Shown piece after piece: positions 1 through 7,907 of a stretch of DNA of 64,000 nucleotides. Made by a program: the position numbers and the translations under genes. The notes beneath the pieces were generated by a model. That model was not told the origin of the DNA and did no database searches. It saw only the letters and a list, made by a program, of their open reading frames with translations. Where the stretch lies: the NCBI RefSeq assembly GCF_020707215.1, contig NZ_JAJFET010000002.1:248001-312000 (forward strand), read 5' to 3'. The stretch is from Sphingomonas sp. PL-96. GTDB taxonomy: Bacteria > Pseudomonadota > Alphaproteobacteria > Sphingomonadales > Sphingomonadaceae. How positions within the stretch are numbered: position 1 is the first letter of the stretch; every line of letters starts with the position of its first letter.

Positions 1-456
1 GTGGGCGAGTGCCTTGGCGATCAGCACGCGGCGCTTCATGCCGCCGGAAAGCTCCATGATCCGCGCGTTGCGCTTGTCCCACAGCGACAGGTCGCGCAGC
101 ACCTGCTCGATATAGGCGCTATGGCCCGAGCGCCCGAACAGCCGCCGCGAGAAGGTAACGGTGGCGAGCACCGTTTCGAACATGTCGACCGATAGTTCCT
201 GCGGGACCAGGCCGATGCGCGACCGGGCCGCCTTGTAGTCGGCGATCGCATCATGCCCCGCTACCCGGATCGTGCCGCTGGAGGGAGTCACGATGCCGCA
301 GATGATGCTGATCAGCGTCGTCTTGCCGGCACCATTAGGGCCGAGGAGCGCGAAGATCTCTCCCTTGTTGATTGCAAGATCAACGCTGTGGAGCGCGGTG
401 AACCCGCCCTTGTACGTCTTGGACACGCCCGTCACGGCGAGAATTGGTTCCGGCAT
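1..456 (-). CDS. ABC transporter ATP-binding protein (3' part cut by window edge)
   Basis: This is the N-terminal 152 residues of an ABC ATPase that would couple ATP hydrolysis to transport by a membrane partner outside the window. The reverse-strand frame starts at the ATG at 454-456 and stays open to base 1. It carries the Walker A motif GPNGAGKT at about residues 39-46, a Q-loop (LVPQE) near residue 88 and the signature LSGGMKRR near residue 140. Walker B and the H-loop lie beyond the edge. The simple single domain and the MKRR signature resemble ATPases of ABC-2 type exporters (NodI/CcmA-like). That subfamily call is an inference and the substrate is unknown. Confidence 0.9.
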   Translation of the reverse strand, partial: MPEPILAVTGVSKTYKGGFTALHSVDLAINKGEIFALLGPNGAGKTTLISIICGIVTPSSGTIRVAGHDAIADYKAARSRIGLVPQELSVDMFETVLATVTFSRRLFGRSGHSAYIEQVLRDLSLWDKRNARIMELSGGMKRRVLIAKALAH

Positions 457-554
457 GAGCCCCCCTTTGGTCGCGCGTAGATAGGAGAGCGAAGGGGCCG
501 CTTAAAGCCGGGGGCCAAACTGGATGACTGCGTTGCGGCCGAACAACCGGAGGA

Positions 555-1886
555 TCAATCCGCGTCGTCGGGGGTGCGGCCGTGGCGGCGGGCGTCCCAC
601 CATGCCATGCGTTCGCTGAGCCGCTTTTCAAAGCCGCGCTCGGTCGGCGCGTAGAAGTGCTGCGGCGGCAGTTCCTCGGGCCAATAGTTCGCGCCGGAAA
701 AGCCGCCGTCGCTGTCATGGTCATAGGCATAGCCCTCGCCATAGCCGATCTCCTTCATCAGCTTGGTAGGGGCATTCAGGATGTTGTGCGGCGGCATCAG
801 CGAGCCGGTCTCCTTGGCCAGTCGCCACGCCGCCTTTTGCGCCATGTAGGCAGCGTTCGATTTGGGCGCGGTGGCGCAATAGAGGCAGGCCTGCACGATC
901 GCGAGCTCGCCTTCGGGCGAACCCAGATAGTCATAGGCATCCTTGGCGGCCAGGCACTGCACCAGCGCCTGCGGATCGGCGAGACCGATGTCCTCGCTCG
1001 CAAAGCGCGTGATCCGCCGCAGCACGTAGAGCGGTTCCTCACCGGCCGTCAGCATCCGCGCGAGATAGTAGAGCGCGGCCTGTGGATCCGACCCGCGCAG
1101 CGATTTGTGGAGCGCGGAGATGAGGTTGTAATGCCCCTCGCGATCCTTGTCGTAGATCGCCATGCGACGCTGGAGCAGCGCGGACAGGCTGGCGGGATCG
1201 AGCGGTGCGTCGAGCTGGATCGAGAACAGCGTCTCCGCCTGGTTGAGCAGGAAGCGCCCATCGCCATCGGCGCTTGCGACCAGCGCCGCGCGGGCATCCT
1301 CATCGAGGGGGAGCGGGCGGCCCTCGGCCTCCTCGGCACGCGCGAGCAGCGTTTCCAGCGCCTCTGCATCCAGGCGGCGCAGGATCAAGACCTGCGCGCG
1401 CGAAACCAGCGCGGCGTTCAGTTCGAACGACGGGTTCTCGGTGGTCGCCCCGACCAGCGTCACCGTGCCGTCCTCGACGTAGGGAAGGAAGCCGTCCTGC
1501 TGCGCGCGATTGAAGCGGTGGATCTCGTCCACGAACAACAGTGTGCGCCGGCCGAGCCGGGCATGGTCGCGCGCCTCGGCAAACACCTTCTTCAGGTCGG
1601 CAACACCCGAGAACACGGCCGAGATCGAGGCGAAGCGCAAGCCCACCGCGTCGGCGAGCAGCCGGGCGATCGTCGTCTTGCCGGTGCCCGGCGGTCCCCA
1701 CAGCACCATCGATGAGAGCTTGCCCGCGGCCACCATCCGGCCGATCGCGCCTTCCGGCCCGGTCAGGTGCGACTGCCCGACGACCTCGTCCAGGTGACGC
1801 GGGCGCAGCCGATCGGCGAGCGGGCCGTCCACGGCGGCGGCCGAGGACGGAGCGGGTGGATCAAAGGCGGCAAAGAGATCGGCCAT
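555..1886 (-). CDS. rarA: replication-associated recombination protein A (RarA/MgsA, AAA+ ATPase)
   Basis: RarA is a clamp-loader-like AAA+ ATPase that acts at stalled replication forks and single-strand gaps. The 443-residue protein has Walker A GPPGTGKTT, Walker B LLFVDEIHRFN and sensor-1 GATTENPSF, then the C-terminal MgsA tetramerisation region (PPHNILNAPTKLMKEIGYG). The frame stays open upstream to 2021, but the family N-terminus matches the ATG at 1886 (MADLFA). Residues upstream of it are low-complexity and overlap the divergent regulator gene. It is divergent from the PadR gene, with about 110 bp between them. Confidence 0.95.
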   Translation of the reverse strand: MADLFAAFDPPAPSSAAAVDGPLADRLRPRHLDEVVGQSHLTGPEGAIGRMVAAGKLSSMVLWGPPGTGKTTIARLLADAVGLRFASISAVFSGVADLKKVFAEARDHARLGRRTLLFVDEIHRFNRAQQDGFLPYVEDGTVTLVGATTENPSFELNAALVSRAQVLILRRLDAEALETLLARAEEAEGRPLPLDEDARAALVASADGDGRFLLNQAETLFSIQLDAPLDPASLSALLQRRMAIYDKDREGHYNLISALHKSLRGSDPQAALYYLARMLTAGEEPLYVLRRITRFASEDIGLADPQALVQCLAAKDAYDYLGSPEGELAIVQACLYCATAPKSNAAYMAQKAAWRLAKETGSLMPPHNILNAPTKLMKEIGYGEGYAYDHDSDGGFSGANYWPEELPPQHFYAPTERGFEKRLSERMAWWDARRHGRTPDDAD

Positions 1887-1956
1887 GCCGCGGATATAGG
1901 CGCCGAAAACAAAATGCGCAGCATCGCGCCTCCTCCCCCTTGCGTGATGCAATCTG

Positions 1957-1966
1957 AGATATATCT
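1957..1966. promoter_or_regulatory. palindrome in rarA-padR intergenic region, candidate PadR operator
   Basis: AGATATATCT is a perfect 10-bp palindrome and an AT-rich island in GC-rich DNA. It lies 31 bp upstream of the padR start codon and 70 bp from the rarA start. PadR proteins commonly repress their own promoters by binding short inverted repeats. The position fits, but binding is an inference. Confidence 0.4.
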
Positions 1967-1997
1967 TTGCGCTATCGAAGAACGTACAGGAGCGACC

Positions 1998-2627
1998 ATG
2001 TTCGGCATGCATCATCATCATTCACATCGGCACGGGCTGCGGGGCGGCGGGTGCGGCCCCCATGGCGGGTTCGGCCGCGGGCGCCCTTTTGCGGGGCCGT
2101 TCGGCGGCAGGCCGTTCGACGGCTGGAGCCGTGACGGCGAGGAGCGGGGCGGTCGCGGCGGTCGGCGTCGCCTGTTCGACGGGGGCGACCTGCGGCTGGT
2201 GCTGCTCGCGCTCATCGAGCAGCAGCCGCGCCACGGCTACGACCTCATCCGCGAGATCAAGGAGCGCACCGGCGGCGTCTATGCGCCGAGCCCGGGCGTG
2301 GTCTATCCGACGCTGACCCTGCTCGCCGACATGGCGCTGGTCGAGGAACAGGCGGAGGACGGCGCGCGCAAGGCCTATGCCATCACGCAGGCGGGCATCG
2401 CCCACCTCGACGAACAGCGCGAGCTGGTCGAGGCGCTGCTGGCACGGCTGACTGCGGTCGGCTCGATGACGGCGCGGACCAGCGGCGGCCCGGTGAAACG
2501 CGCGATGGGCAATCTGCGGACAGTGCTGGGCCAGCGGCTCGGCGGGGAGGAAGTTGCGCCAGAGACGCTGCATGCCGTGGCCGCGATCCTCGACGAGGCC
2601 GCCCAGCGCATCGAGCGCCTGGCATGA
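1998..2627 (+). CDS. PadR-family regulator with His/Gly-rich N-terminus (YqjI-like)
   Basis: This is a 209-residue transcription factor. Residues 1-60 are rich in His, Gly and Arg (HHHHSHRH, with one Cys) and could bind metal. Residues 65-145 form the PadR winged helix (LVLLALIEQQPRHGYDLI ... PSPGVVYPTLTLL). The C-terminal helices would dimerise. The architecture and length match E. coli YqjI, a nickel/iron-linked repressor of the ferric reductase gene yqjH. The ATG at 1998 is preceded by AGGAG. The gene overlaps the DUF2218 gene by 4 bp, so the two are translationally coupled. DUF2218 is often found with siderophore-interacting proteins, which supports a metal-homeostasis role, but the inducer is unknown. 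Confidence 0.85.
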   Translation: MFGMHHHHSHRHGLRGGGCGPHGGFGRGRPFAGPFGGRPFDGWSRDGEERGGRGGRRRLFDGGDLRLVLLALIEQQPRHGYDLIREIKERTGGVYAPSPGVVYPTLTLLADMALVEEQAEDGARKAYAITQAGIAHLDEQRELVEALLARLTAVGSMTARTSGGPVKRAMGNLRTVLGQRLGGEEVAPETLHAVAAILDEAAQRIERLA

Positions 2628-2953
2628 GCGCCGCGGCATATGGTGCGGTCGCGCAGGTTCCGACCGCGGAAGGCAGCCGCTATCTCCAGCAGCTGTGCAA
2701 GCACTGGAGCCACAACCTCCAGGTCGAGTTCACGCCGGAGCAGGGAAGCGTCGTCTTCCCGCACAATGCCCGGGGTGCCGACTATCCGGGCGACGGCCGC
2801 GCGCTGTTCGAGGCCGGAGAGGCGGTGCTGACGGTGCGGATCGAGGCCACCTCGGCCGAGCAGCTCGACAACCTCAAGAAGGTGGTCGCATCGCATCTGG
2901 ACCGCTTTGCGTTTCGCGAGGCGCCGCTCGCCTTCGACTGGCAGACGGCATGA
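2624..2953 (+). CDS. DUF2218 domain protein
   Basis: This 109-residue protein is a single DUF2218 domain. Recognisable features are TAEGSRYLQQLCKHWSHN at the N-terminus, which includes the conserved Cys-Lys-His-Trp-x-His segment, and the central FPHNARGADY stretch. In many bacteria the domain is fused or adjacent to siderophore-interacting FAD reductases. No reductase is visible here. Its ATG overlaps the stop of the PadR gene (ATGA), so the pair forms an operon. The biochemical role is unknown; the conserved His/Cys residues and the neighbour suggest a link to metal or iron reduction. Confidence 0.85.
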   Translation: MSAAAYGAVAQVPTAEGSRYLQQLCKHWSHNLQVEFTPEQGSVVFPHNARGADYPGDGRALFEAGEAVLTVRIEATSAEQLDNLKKVVASHLDRFAFREAPLAFDWQTA

Positions 2954-2974
2954 CCGGACGGCACGGGCGCGCGA

Positions 2975-4126
2975 TCAGCGCCCGCGCCGCTCCAGCATCT
3001 CGTGATAGGCGTCGAGCACCGCCTGGTTGGCCGTGTCCCAGCGATAGCGCTGCGCTTTGGCACGACCGGCCGCGCCCATTGCGCGGCGAAGCTCGGCATC
3101 GTCGACGATCCGCTGAAAGGCGTCGGCATAGGCGGTGACGTCGCGCGGCGGCACCAGCACGCCGGTTTCGCCATCGTCGATCAGGTCCACCGCGCCGGTC
3201 GCGCGCGCGGCGACCACCGGCACGGCGGCCGCCATCGCCTCGGACGTCACCTGGCCCCAGGTCTCGGTCACGCTCGGGTTGAACAGGACATCCATGGACG
3301 CGACTGCGCGCCCCAGCGCCTCACCCCGTTGGAAGCCGGCAAAGGCCGCGTCGGGGACACGTTCTGCGAACCAGTCGCGCGCGGGTCCTTCGCCGATCAC
3401 CAGCACCTTGTGGCGCACGCCGCGCTCGCGCAGGCGCGCCACGACCTCTGCAAAGATGTCGAGGCCCTTTTCCAGCACCAGCCGGCCGAGAAAACCGATC
3501 GCGACCTCGTCGTCGGCGATGCCGAGTGACTGGCGCCATTCCGGGCTGCGCGCGCCCGGGTGGAAGCGGCTGTGATCGACACCGCGTCCCCACAGCCCGA
3601 TCGGCGTCGTTACGCCCCAGCCGCGGATCAGCGCCTCGATCGAAGGGGTGGGGACCATCACCTGGTCCGTCCGATTGTAGAAGCGACGCGACAGGCCGGT
3701 GAAGATCGGCTCCAGGAACCCCATGCCATAGTAGCTGGCATAGGTTTCGAAGCGGGTGTGGAGCGAGGCAAGGCAGGCGACGTCGTGGCGGCGCGCCCAG
3801 CTGACCGCGCGATGGCCCAGCACGTCGGGCGCCGAGACATGGACGATGTTCGGCCGGAACGCCGCCAGGTCGCGGCGGATCGCGCCAGGCAGCCCCAGCG
3901 CCATGCGATACTCGCCGCGCCCGCCCGGCAGGCCGAACGAGCGCACGCTTACCAGTTCGCCCACCGGCGCGAACGCCGGCTTGGCAGCCGTCGGCGAATA
4001 GACCCGCAGCGTCACGCCCTGTTCGAGCAGATGCCCGGCAAGCAGGTTCAGGGCGTGGTTCGCGCCGTCGCGCACATAATTATAGTTGCCACTGAAAAGG
4101 GCGACGCGGAGGTCGGATGGCTGCAT
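2975..4126 (-). CDS. glycosyltransferase family 1/4 (GT-B fold)
   Basis: This 383-residue protein is a retaining GT-B glycosyltransferase of the GT4 type. The N-terminal acceptor domain begins VALFSGNYNYVRDG and contains an HVSAPDVLGHRA segment. The C-terminal domain has GFLGRLVLEKGLD and the donor-binding EX7E-type region (SVTETWGQVTSEAMAAAVPVV). Close relatives transfer mannose, glucose or glucuronate to lipid acceptors, but donor and acceptor cannot be read here. The start could also be the ATG at 4138, four codons upstream. It is convergent with DUF2218, leaving only 21 bp. No other glycan genes are adjacent. Confidence 0.88.
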   Translation of the reverse strand: MQPSDLRVALFSGNYNYVRDGANHALNLLAGHLLEQGVTLRVYSPTAAKPAFAPVGELVSVRSFGLPGGRGEYRMALGLPGAIRRDLAAFRPNIVHVSAPDVLGHRAVSWARRHDVACLASLHTRFETYASYYGMGFLEPIFTGLSRRFYNRTDQVMVPTPSIEALIRGWGVTTPIGLWGRGVDHSRFHPGARSPEWRQSLGIADDEVAIGFLGRLVLEKGLDIFAEVVARLRERGVRHKVLVIGEGPARDWFAERVPDAAFAGFQRGEALGRAVASMDVLFNPSVTETWGQVTSEAMAAAVPVVAARATGAVDLIDDGETGVLVPPRDVTAYADAFQRIVDDAELRRAMGAAGRAKAQRYRWDTANQAVLDAYHEMLERRGR

Positions 4127-4216
4127 CGCGCAGCCCATAGCCCTGCCGCCTCTCCCACGCCACCGGAACGATTTGCGGGCTTTCGCGCTTGGCTTGGCGT
4201 CACCCGGGAGATCTGC

Positions 4217-4429
4217 ATGTCGAACAGCTATTCGAAGGGCGCCAGTGTCAGTTGGAAGTGGGGCACGGGAACCGCCCATGGCAAGATCGAGGAAAAGTTC
4301 GAACGCCGCGTCCAGCGCACGATCAAGGGCAGCAAGATCGTGAAGAACGGTACCAAGGAGAACCCCGCCTATCTGATCGTGCAGGAGGACGGCGGCACGG
4401 TGCTGAAGGAAGGCTCCGAATTGCAGTGA
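4217..4429 (+). CDS. HVA1/DUF2945-family small protein
   Basis: This 70-residue basic protein matches the hypervirulence-associated TUDOR (HVA1, DUF2945) family. It shows the typical opening KGASVSWKWGTGTAHGKI, an ERRVQRTIKG core and ENPAYLIVQEDGG near the end. The family is small, cytoplasmic and of unknown biochemical role. GGGAG lies 7 bp upstream of the ATG. The gene stands alone between the divergent glycosyltransferase and radA. Confidence 0.85.
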   Translation: MSNSYSKGASVSWKWGTGTAHGKIEEKFERRVQRTIKGSKIVKNGTKENPAYLIVQEDGGTVLKEGSELQ

Positions 4430-4489
4430 CGGCGCCGCTGTCGCGCGGTTGATATTCCCCTTTCGTTCCGCGCGTGCTACGGGCGTTGC

Positions 4490-5860
4490 ATGGCAAAGCC
4501 CCGGAAGCGTTACGTCTGTCAACAATGCGGCTCGGTGACCGGGCAATGGGCGGGCCAGTGCGGCGACTGCGGCGACTGGAACACGCTGGTGGAGGATGCG
4601 GGCGCGGTCGCCACGCCGTTTCAGGCGCGCCACAACCTGCAATCGGGCGGCCGCTCGATCCAGCTTTCCGGGCTCGACAGCGACATCCCGCTGCCCGACC
4701 GGATGGCGACCGGCATCTCGGAACTCGACCGCGCGCTCGGCGGCGGCTTTGTCGAGGGATCGGCGACGCTGATCGGCGGCGACCCCGGCATCGGCAAGTC
4801 GACCCTGCTGCTTCAGGCGACCGCCAAGCTGGCGCTTGCGGGCAAGTCGGTCGCCTATGTCTCGGGCGAGGAAGCGGCCGACCAGGTGCGGCTGCGCGCG
4901 CGTCGGCTGGGCCTGGGCAACGCGCCGGTGCAGCTCGCCGCGGCAACCTCGGTGCGCGACATCCTCACGACTCTGGGGGAGGGAGAGGCGCCCGACCTGC
5001 TGGTGATCGATTCGATCCAGACCATGCACTCCGACCTGATCGAGGGCGCGCCCGGGACCGTCAGCCAGGTCCGCGCCTCCTCGGGCGAGCTGATCCGGTT
5101 CGCCAAGGAGCGCGGCACCGCGCTGGTGCTGGTCGGCCACGTCACCAAGGACGGCTCGATCGCGGGGCCGCGCGTGCTGGAGCACATGGTCGACACGGTG
5201 CTGGCGTTCGAGGGCGAGCGCAGCCACCAGTACCGCATCCTGCGCGCGGTCAAGAACCGCTTCGGCGGCACCGACGAGATCGGCGTCTTCTCGATGGCGA
5301 CCGAGGGGCTGGCGGAGGTGTCGAACCCGTCGTCGCTGTTCCTCACCAGCCGAGACGAGAGCGTGACCGGGACCGTGGTGTTTCCCGCGCTGGAGGGGAC
5401 CCGGCCGGTGCTGGTGGAGGTGCAGGCGCTGACGGTACGGCTCGCCTCGGGCGCCACGCCCCGGCGTGCGGTGGTCGGCTGGGACTCCGGGCGGCTCGCG
5501 ATGATCCTGGCCGTGCTGGAGGCGCGCTGCGGCCTCGCCTTCGCAACTTCCGAAGTCTATCTCAACATCGCCGGCGGCTATCGGGTGCAGGACCCGGCGG
5601 CCGATCTGGCGGTCGCGGCGGCACTGGTGTCGGCCTTGTCGGAGCGGCCGGTCGCGACCGACGCGATCGCGTTCGGCGAAGTGGCGCTGTCGGGCGAAGT
5701 GCGGCCCGTCGCCCACGGCGCGCTGCGGCTGAAGGAAGCGGGCAAGCTTGGCTTTGGCCGCGCCATGGTGCCGGGCGCGCAGGCGGCGGACGGGAGCAGC
5801 CTCACGCTTTCCACCTTCCGCAGCTTGCCGGCGTTCGTGGACCACATGCTGGGCCGCTGA
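4490..5860 (+). CDS. radA: DNA repair protein RadA
   Basis: RadA is a RecA-like DnaB-type helicase that promotes branch migration during recombination. The 456-residue protein is full length. An N-terminal C4 zinc finger (CQQC ... CGDC) lies at residues 10-26. Walker A is GGDPGIGKST near residue 98, the RadA-specific KNRFGG motif near residue 251, and the C-terminal Lon-protease-like domain runs from about 300 to 450. It is followed 67 bp later by cvpA, and the two may be cotranscribed. Confidence 0.97.
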   Translation: MAKPRKRYVCQQCGSVTGQWAGQCGDCGDWNTLVEDAGAVATPFQARHNLQSGGRSIQLSGLDSDIPLPDRMATGISELDRALGGGFVEGSATLIGGDPGIGKSTLLLQATAKLALAGKSVAYVSGEEAADQVRLRARRLGLGNAPVQLAAATSVRDILTTLGEGEAPDLLVIDSIQTMHSDLIEGAPGTVSQVRASSGELIRFAKERGTALVLVGHVTKDGSIAGPRVLEHMVDTVLAFEGERSHQYRILRAVKNRFGGTDEIGVFSMATEGLAEVSNPSSLFLTSRDESVTGTVVFPALEGTRPVLVEVQALTVRLASGATPRRAVVGWDSGRLAMILAVLEARCGLAFATSEVYLNIAGGYRVQDPAADLAVAAALVSALSERPVATDAIAFGEVALSGEVRPVAHGALRLKEAGKLGFGRAMVPGAQAADGSSLTLSTFRSLPAFVDHMLGR

Positions 5861-5927
5861 GCGGCAGGCGGCTCGACTTCGTCGACCCGCACCGATAGGG
5901 CGGGCCCATGCGCTGGGGAGGGCATCG

Positions 5928-6467
5928 ATGGAACTGACTGCACTCGATATCCTGGTGCTGCTGGTGGTGAGCGGTGCCGCCCTGCTGGGGCTCAAGCGCG
6001 GCTTCGTCACCGAGGTCTTGTCGCTGATGGCGTGGATCTTCGTGGTTTTCGCGATCAAGCTGTTCCACACGCCGGTCAGTGCCGCCTTGCTGGGCGTGAT
6101 CGGCACCTCCGCGGGCGCTGCGACGCTCGCCTTCGCGCTGATCGCGGGTGTCGTCTATTTCCTCGGCCGGATGGTCGCCAATGGCGTGGGCACGCGGACC
6201 CGCACCTCCATCCTGGGTCCCGTCGATCGGGCGCTTGGCTTTGGCTTTGGCGCGGTGAAGGGGCTTATCCTGTGCAGCCTGGGCTTCCTGCTGCTGGTGC
6301 TGGTGATCGACACGCTTTCCGGCGGGCCGAAGCGCCGCCCCGACTGGATCACCCAGTCCCGCACCTATCTGCTGCTCGACACCACCAGCCGCAGCATCGC
6401 CGACCTGGTCGACCGCCGCCGGCGCGGTGAGCCGATGTTTGGTGGAGCCGCGAACGTCGCCGACTAG
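5928..6467 (+). CDS. cvpA: CvpA family membrane protein
   Basis: This 179-residue inner-membrane protein has four hydrophobic segments (about residues 5-25, 30-50, 63-85 and 105-128) and the GLKRGFVTEVLSLMAW motif that opens the CvpA family. CvpA was named for colicin V production in E. coli and is now linked to envelope stability. The ATG at 5928 follows GGGGAGGG. Its stop overlaps by 4 bp the stop of the convergent hypothetical gene. Confidence 0.92.
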   Translation: MELTALDILVLLVVSGAALLGLKRGFVTEVLSLMAWIFVVFAIKLFHTPVSAALLGVIGTSAGAATLAFALIAGVVYFLGRMVANGVGTRTRTSILGPVDRALGFGFGAVKGLILCSLGFLLLVLVIDTLSGGPKRRPDWITQSRTYLLLDTTSRSIADLVDRRRRGEPMFGGAANVAD

Positions 6468-6760
6468 CGCTTGAGCATCGGCTGGTGGCCCGGGTGGCTC
6501 GGTGGTCCGCTGTCGCTTTGGGTGAGGTTCGCGAGGCACCGACGCACGGTGTCCCGCATCAATGTAGCATAGCGCGGGTCGCGCGCCCGGATATCATCAT
6601 CGTCCGCCCAGTGGCTCAGCGCTTCCCACGCATCCTTCTCGCAGCGGGCAAGGGAGAGAGGATCCGGCACGGCAGCATCGAGTTCCGCGTTGTCGATGTC
6701 GCCTCCGTCCGCCACACGGCGAAGAGCCGCGATCAGGAAGGCGCGCGCATCGACCATCAT
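6464..6760 (-). CDS. conserved-looking hypothetical protein
   Basis: This 98-residue soluble protein is rich in Ala, Asp and Arg, with a DAWEALSHWADDDDIRARDPRY segment in its middle and no signal peptide or membrane segment. I do not recognise the family. The start was placed at the tandem ATGs at 6757-6760 because they follow the DoxX stop by only 10 bp, implying one operon. An upstream ATG at 6796 would overlap DoxX. Support is frame length, codon bias and gene spacing. Confidence 0.6.
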   Translation of the reverse strand: MMVDARAFLIAALRRVADGGDIDNAELDAAVPDPLSLARCEKDAWEALSHWADDDDIRARDPRYATLMRDTVRRCLANLTQSDSGPPSHPGHQPMLKR

Positions 6761-6770
6761 TCCGTGCGGC

Positions 6771-7229
6771 TTACCGCTTGAACGCGGCAGCGTCACGGTC
6801 CGTTCGTCTCTTGGCGCTCCATTTCCCCATGCGGGTCTGCTCGCCGAGGATGGCGATGGCGATCAAGCCGCCGATCATGCCGACATGCTCGGTGGCGGTA
6901 TGGAAGGCGATGGTGCGGAACGGCTCGGCCGGTATCGCCCAGAAGCGGTGCACGATCAGGATGGTCAGCGCGGTGAAGATGCCCAGCGCCCCGGCGCCCG
7001 CCCATGCGAAGCGGTTCAGGATGATGAGCAGCGAGCCGCCAAGCTGCACGACCACGGTCGCCAGCGCGAACGCCGCTGCCGGTTGCAGCCCGAAGTGCGC
7101 CATCTCTGCCGCGCCGGCGCGAAAGTCGATCAGCTTGGCCAGGCCGCTGCCCCAGAACGGAAAGGTCAACAGGACCCGCGCGACCCATTGCAGGGCGTTC
7201 AGACGCAGCAACCGCTCGATCATATTCAT
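6771..7229 (-). CDS. DoxX family membrane protein
   Basis: This 152-residue membrane protein has four predicted helices and the DoxX opening (RVLLTFPFWGSGLAKLIDF). DoxX proteins are small quinone- or thiosulfate-linked membrane proteins, and their role in most bacteria is unclear. The start at 7229 (MNMIERLL) was preferred because upstream codons are low-complexity. It is the first gene of a probable two-gene operon with the hypothetical gene downstream. Confidence 0.88.
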   Translation of the reverse strand: MNMIERLLRLNALQWVARVLLTFPFWGSGLAKLIDFRAGAAEMAHFGLQPAAAFALATVVVQLGGSLLIILNRFAWAGAGALGIFTALTILIVHRFWAIPAEPFRTIAFHTATEHVGMIGGLIAIAILGEQTRMGKWSAKRRTDRDAAAFKR

Positions 7230-7472
7230 GGCGAACCTCCACGCTGACCACGCGAGGCTAGCGCCTGCGGATAGGTACGGACAACATGGGGGTGAGGCGT
7301 CTCTTGCTTGTCCCCAGCGGCTCCTTCCGCGACGCGGCACCGGAACTGGCCGATTTCCGCCGTTTCCACGGGGGCCTCACGCGGTTGGCGCCCTGCCGGG
7401 AAAAACAAACCTAGGTAATTTGCCGCCCCTTGCCCCTCGCGCACGCAGCGTCGGGGGGCTACATGCAGGCGC

Positions 7473-7907
7473 GTGACTGCGCCGCTGTATAACACCGAAA
7501 TCCTGCGGCTTGCCGCAACCATCCCGCACCAGCAGCGGCTGGAGGCGCCGATGGCGAGCGTGGAGAAACGCTCGCCGGTGTGCGGTAGTCGCGTGACGGT
7601 CGACCTCAACCTCGACGCGGAAGGCCGCGTGTCGGAGCTTGGCCTCCTGGTCCGGGCCTGCGCCCTGGGTCAGGCATCGTCGTCGCTGATGGCCGCCCAC
7701 GCGCTCGGGCGGTCGCCGGAGGAACTGGCCGAAGCACGCGATGCGCTTACGGCGTGGCTGGCCGGCGGCCAGGCGCCACCCGAATGGCCGGGGCTCGCCC
7801 TGTTCGAGCCTGCGTTGCCGCATAGTGCCCGCCACGCCTCGATCCGCCTCGCGTTCGAGGCGGCGGCTGAGGCCGCGCAGGCGGCACGGCAAGGGCGGGC
7901 AGGCTGA
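7473..7907 (+). CDS. iron-sulfur cluster assembly scaffold-like protein (IscU/NifU N-terminal family)
   Basis: This 144-residue protein resembles the IscU/SufU-type scaffold family. An early Cys sits in SPVCGSR near residue 37 and a second in LVRACALGQASSSLMAAH near residue 63, the region that corresponds to the Cys-containing scaffold loop. The third classical Cys is not obvious, so it may be a divergent or partial scaffold. The start is a GTG at 7473. An ATG at 7463 is out of frame. Its stop overlaps the antiporter ATG (TGATG), indicating coupling. Confidence 0.8.
   Translation: MTAPLYNTEILRLAATIPHQQRLEAPMASVEKRSPVCGSRVTVDLNLDAEGRVSELGLLVRACALGQASSSLMAAHALGRSPEELAEARDALTAWLAGGQAPPEWPGLALFEPALPHSARHASIRLAFEAAAEAAQAARQGRAG

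Noticed and set aside
2975..6106. A single 1043-codon reverse-strand frame reading through the glycosyltransferase and antisense to radA
   Set aside because: Only the 2975-4126 part has family features; the upstream portion is the shadow of radA.
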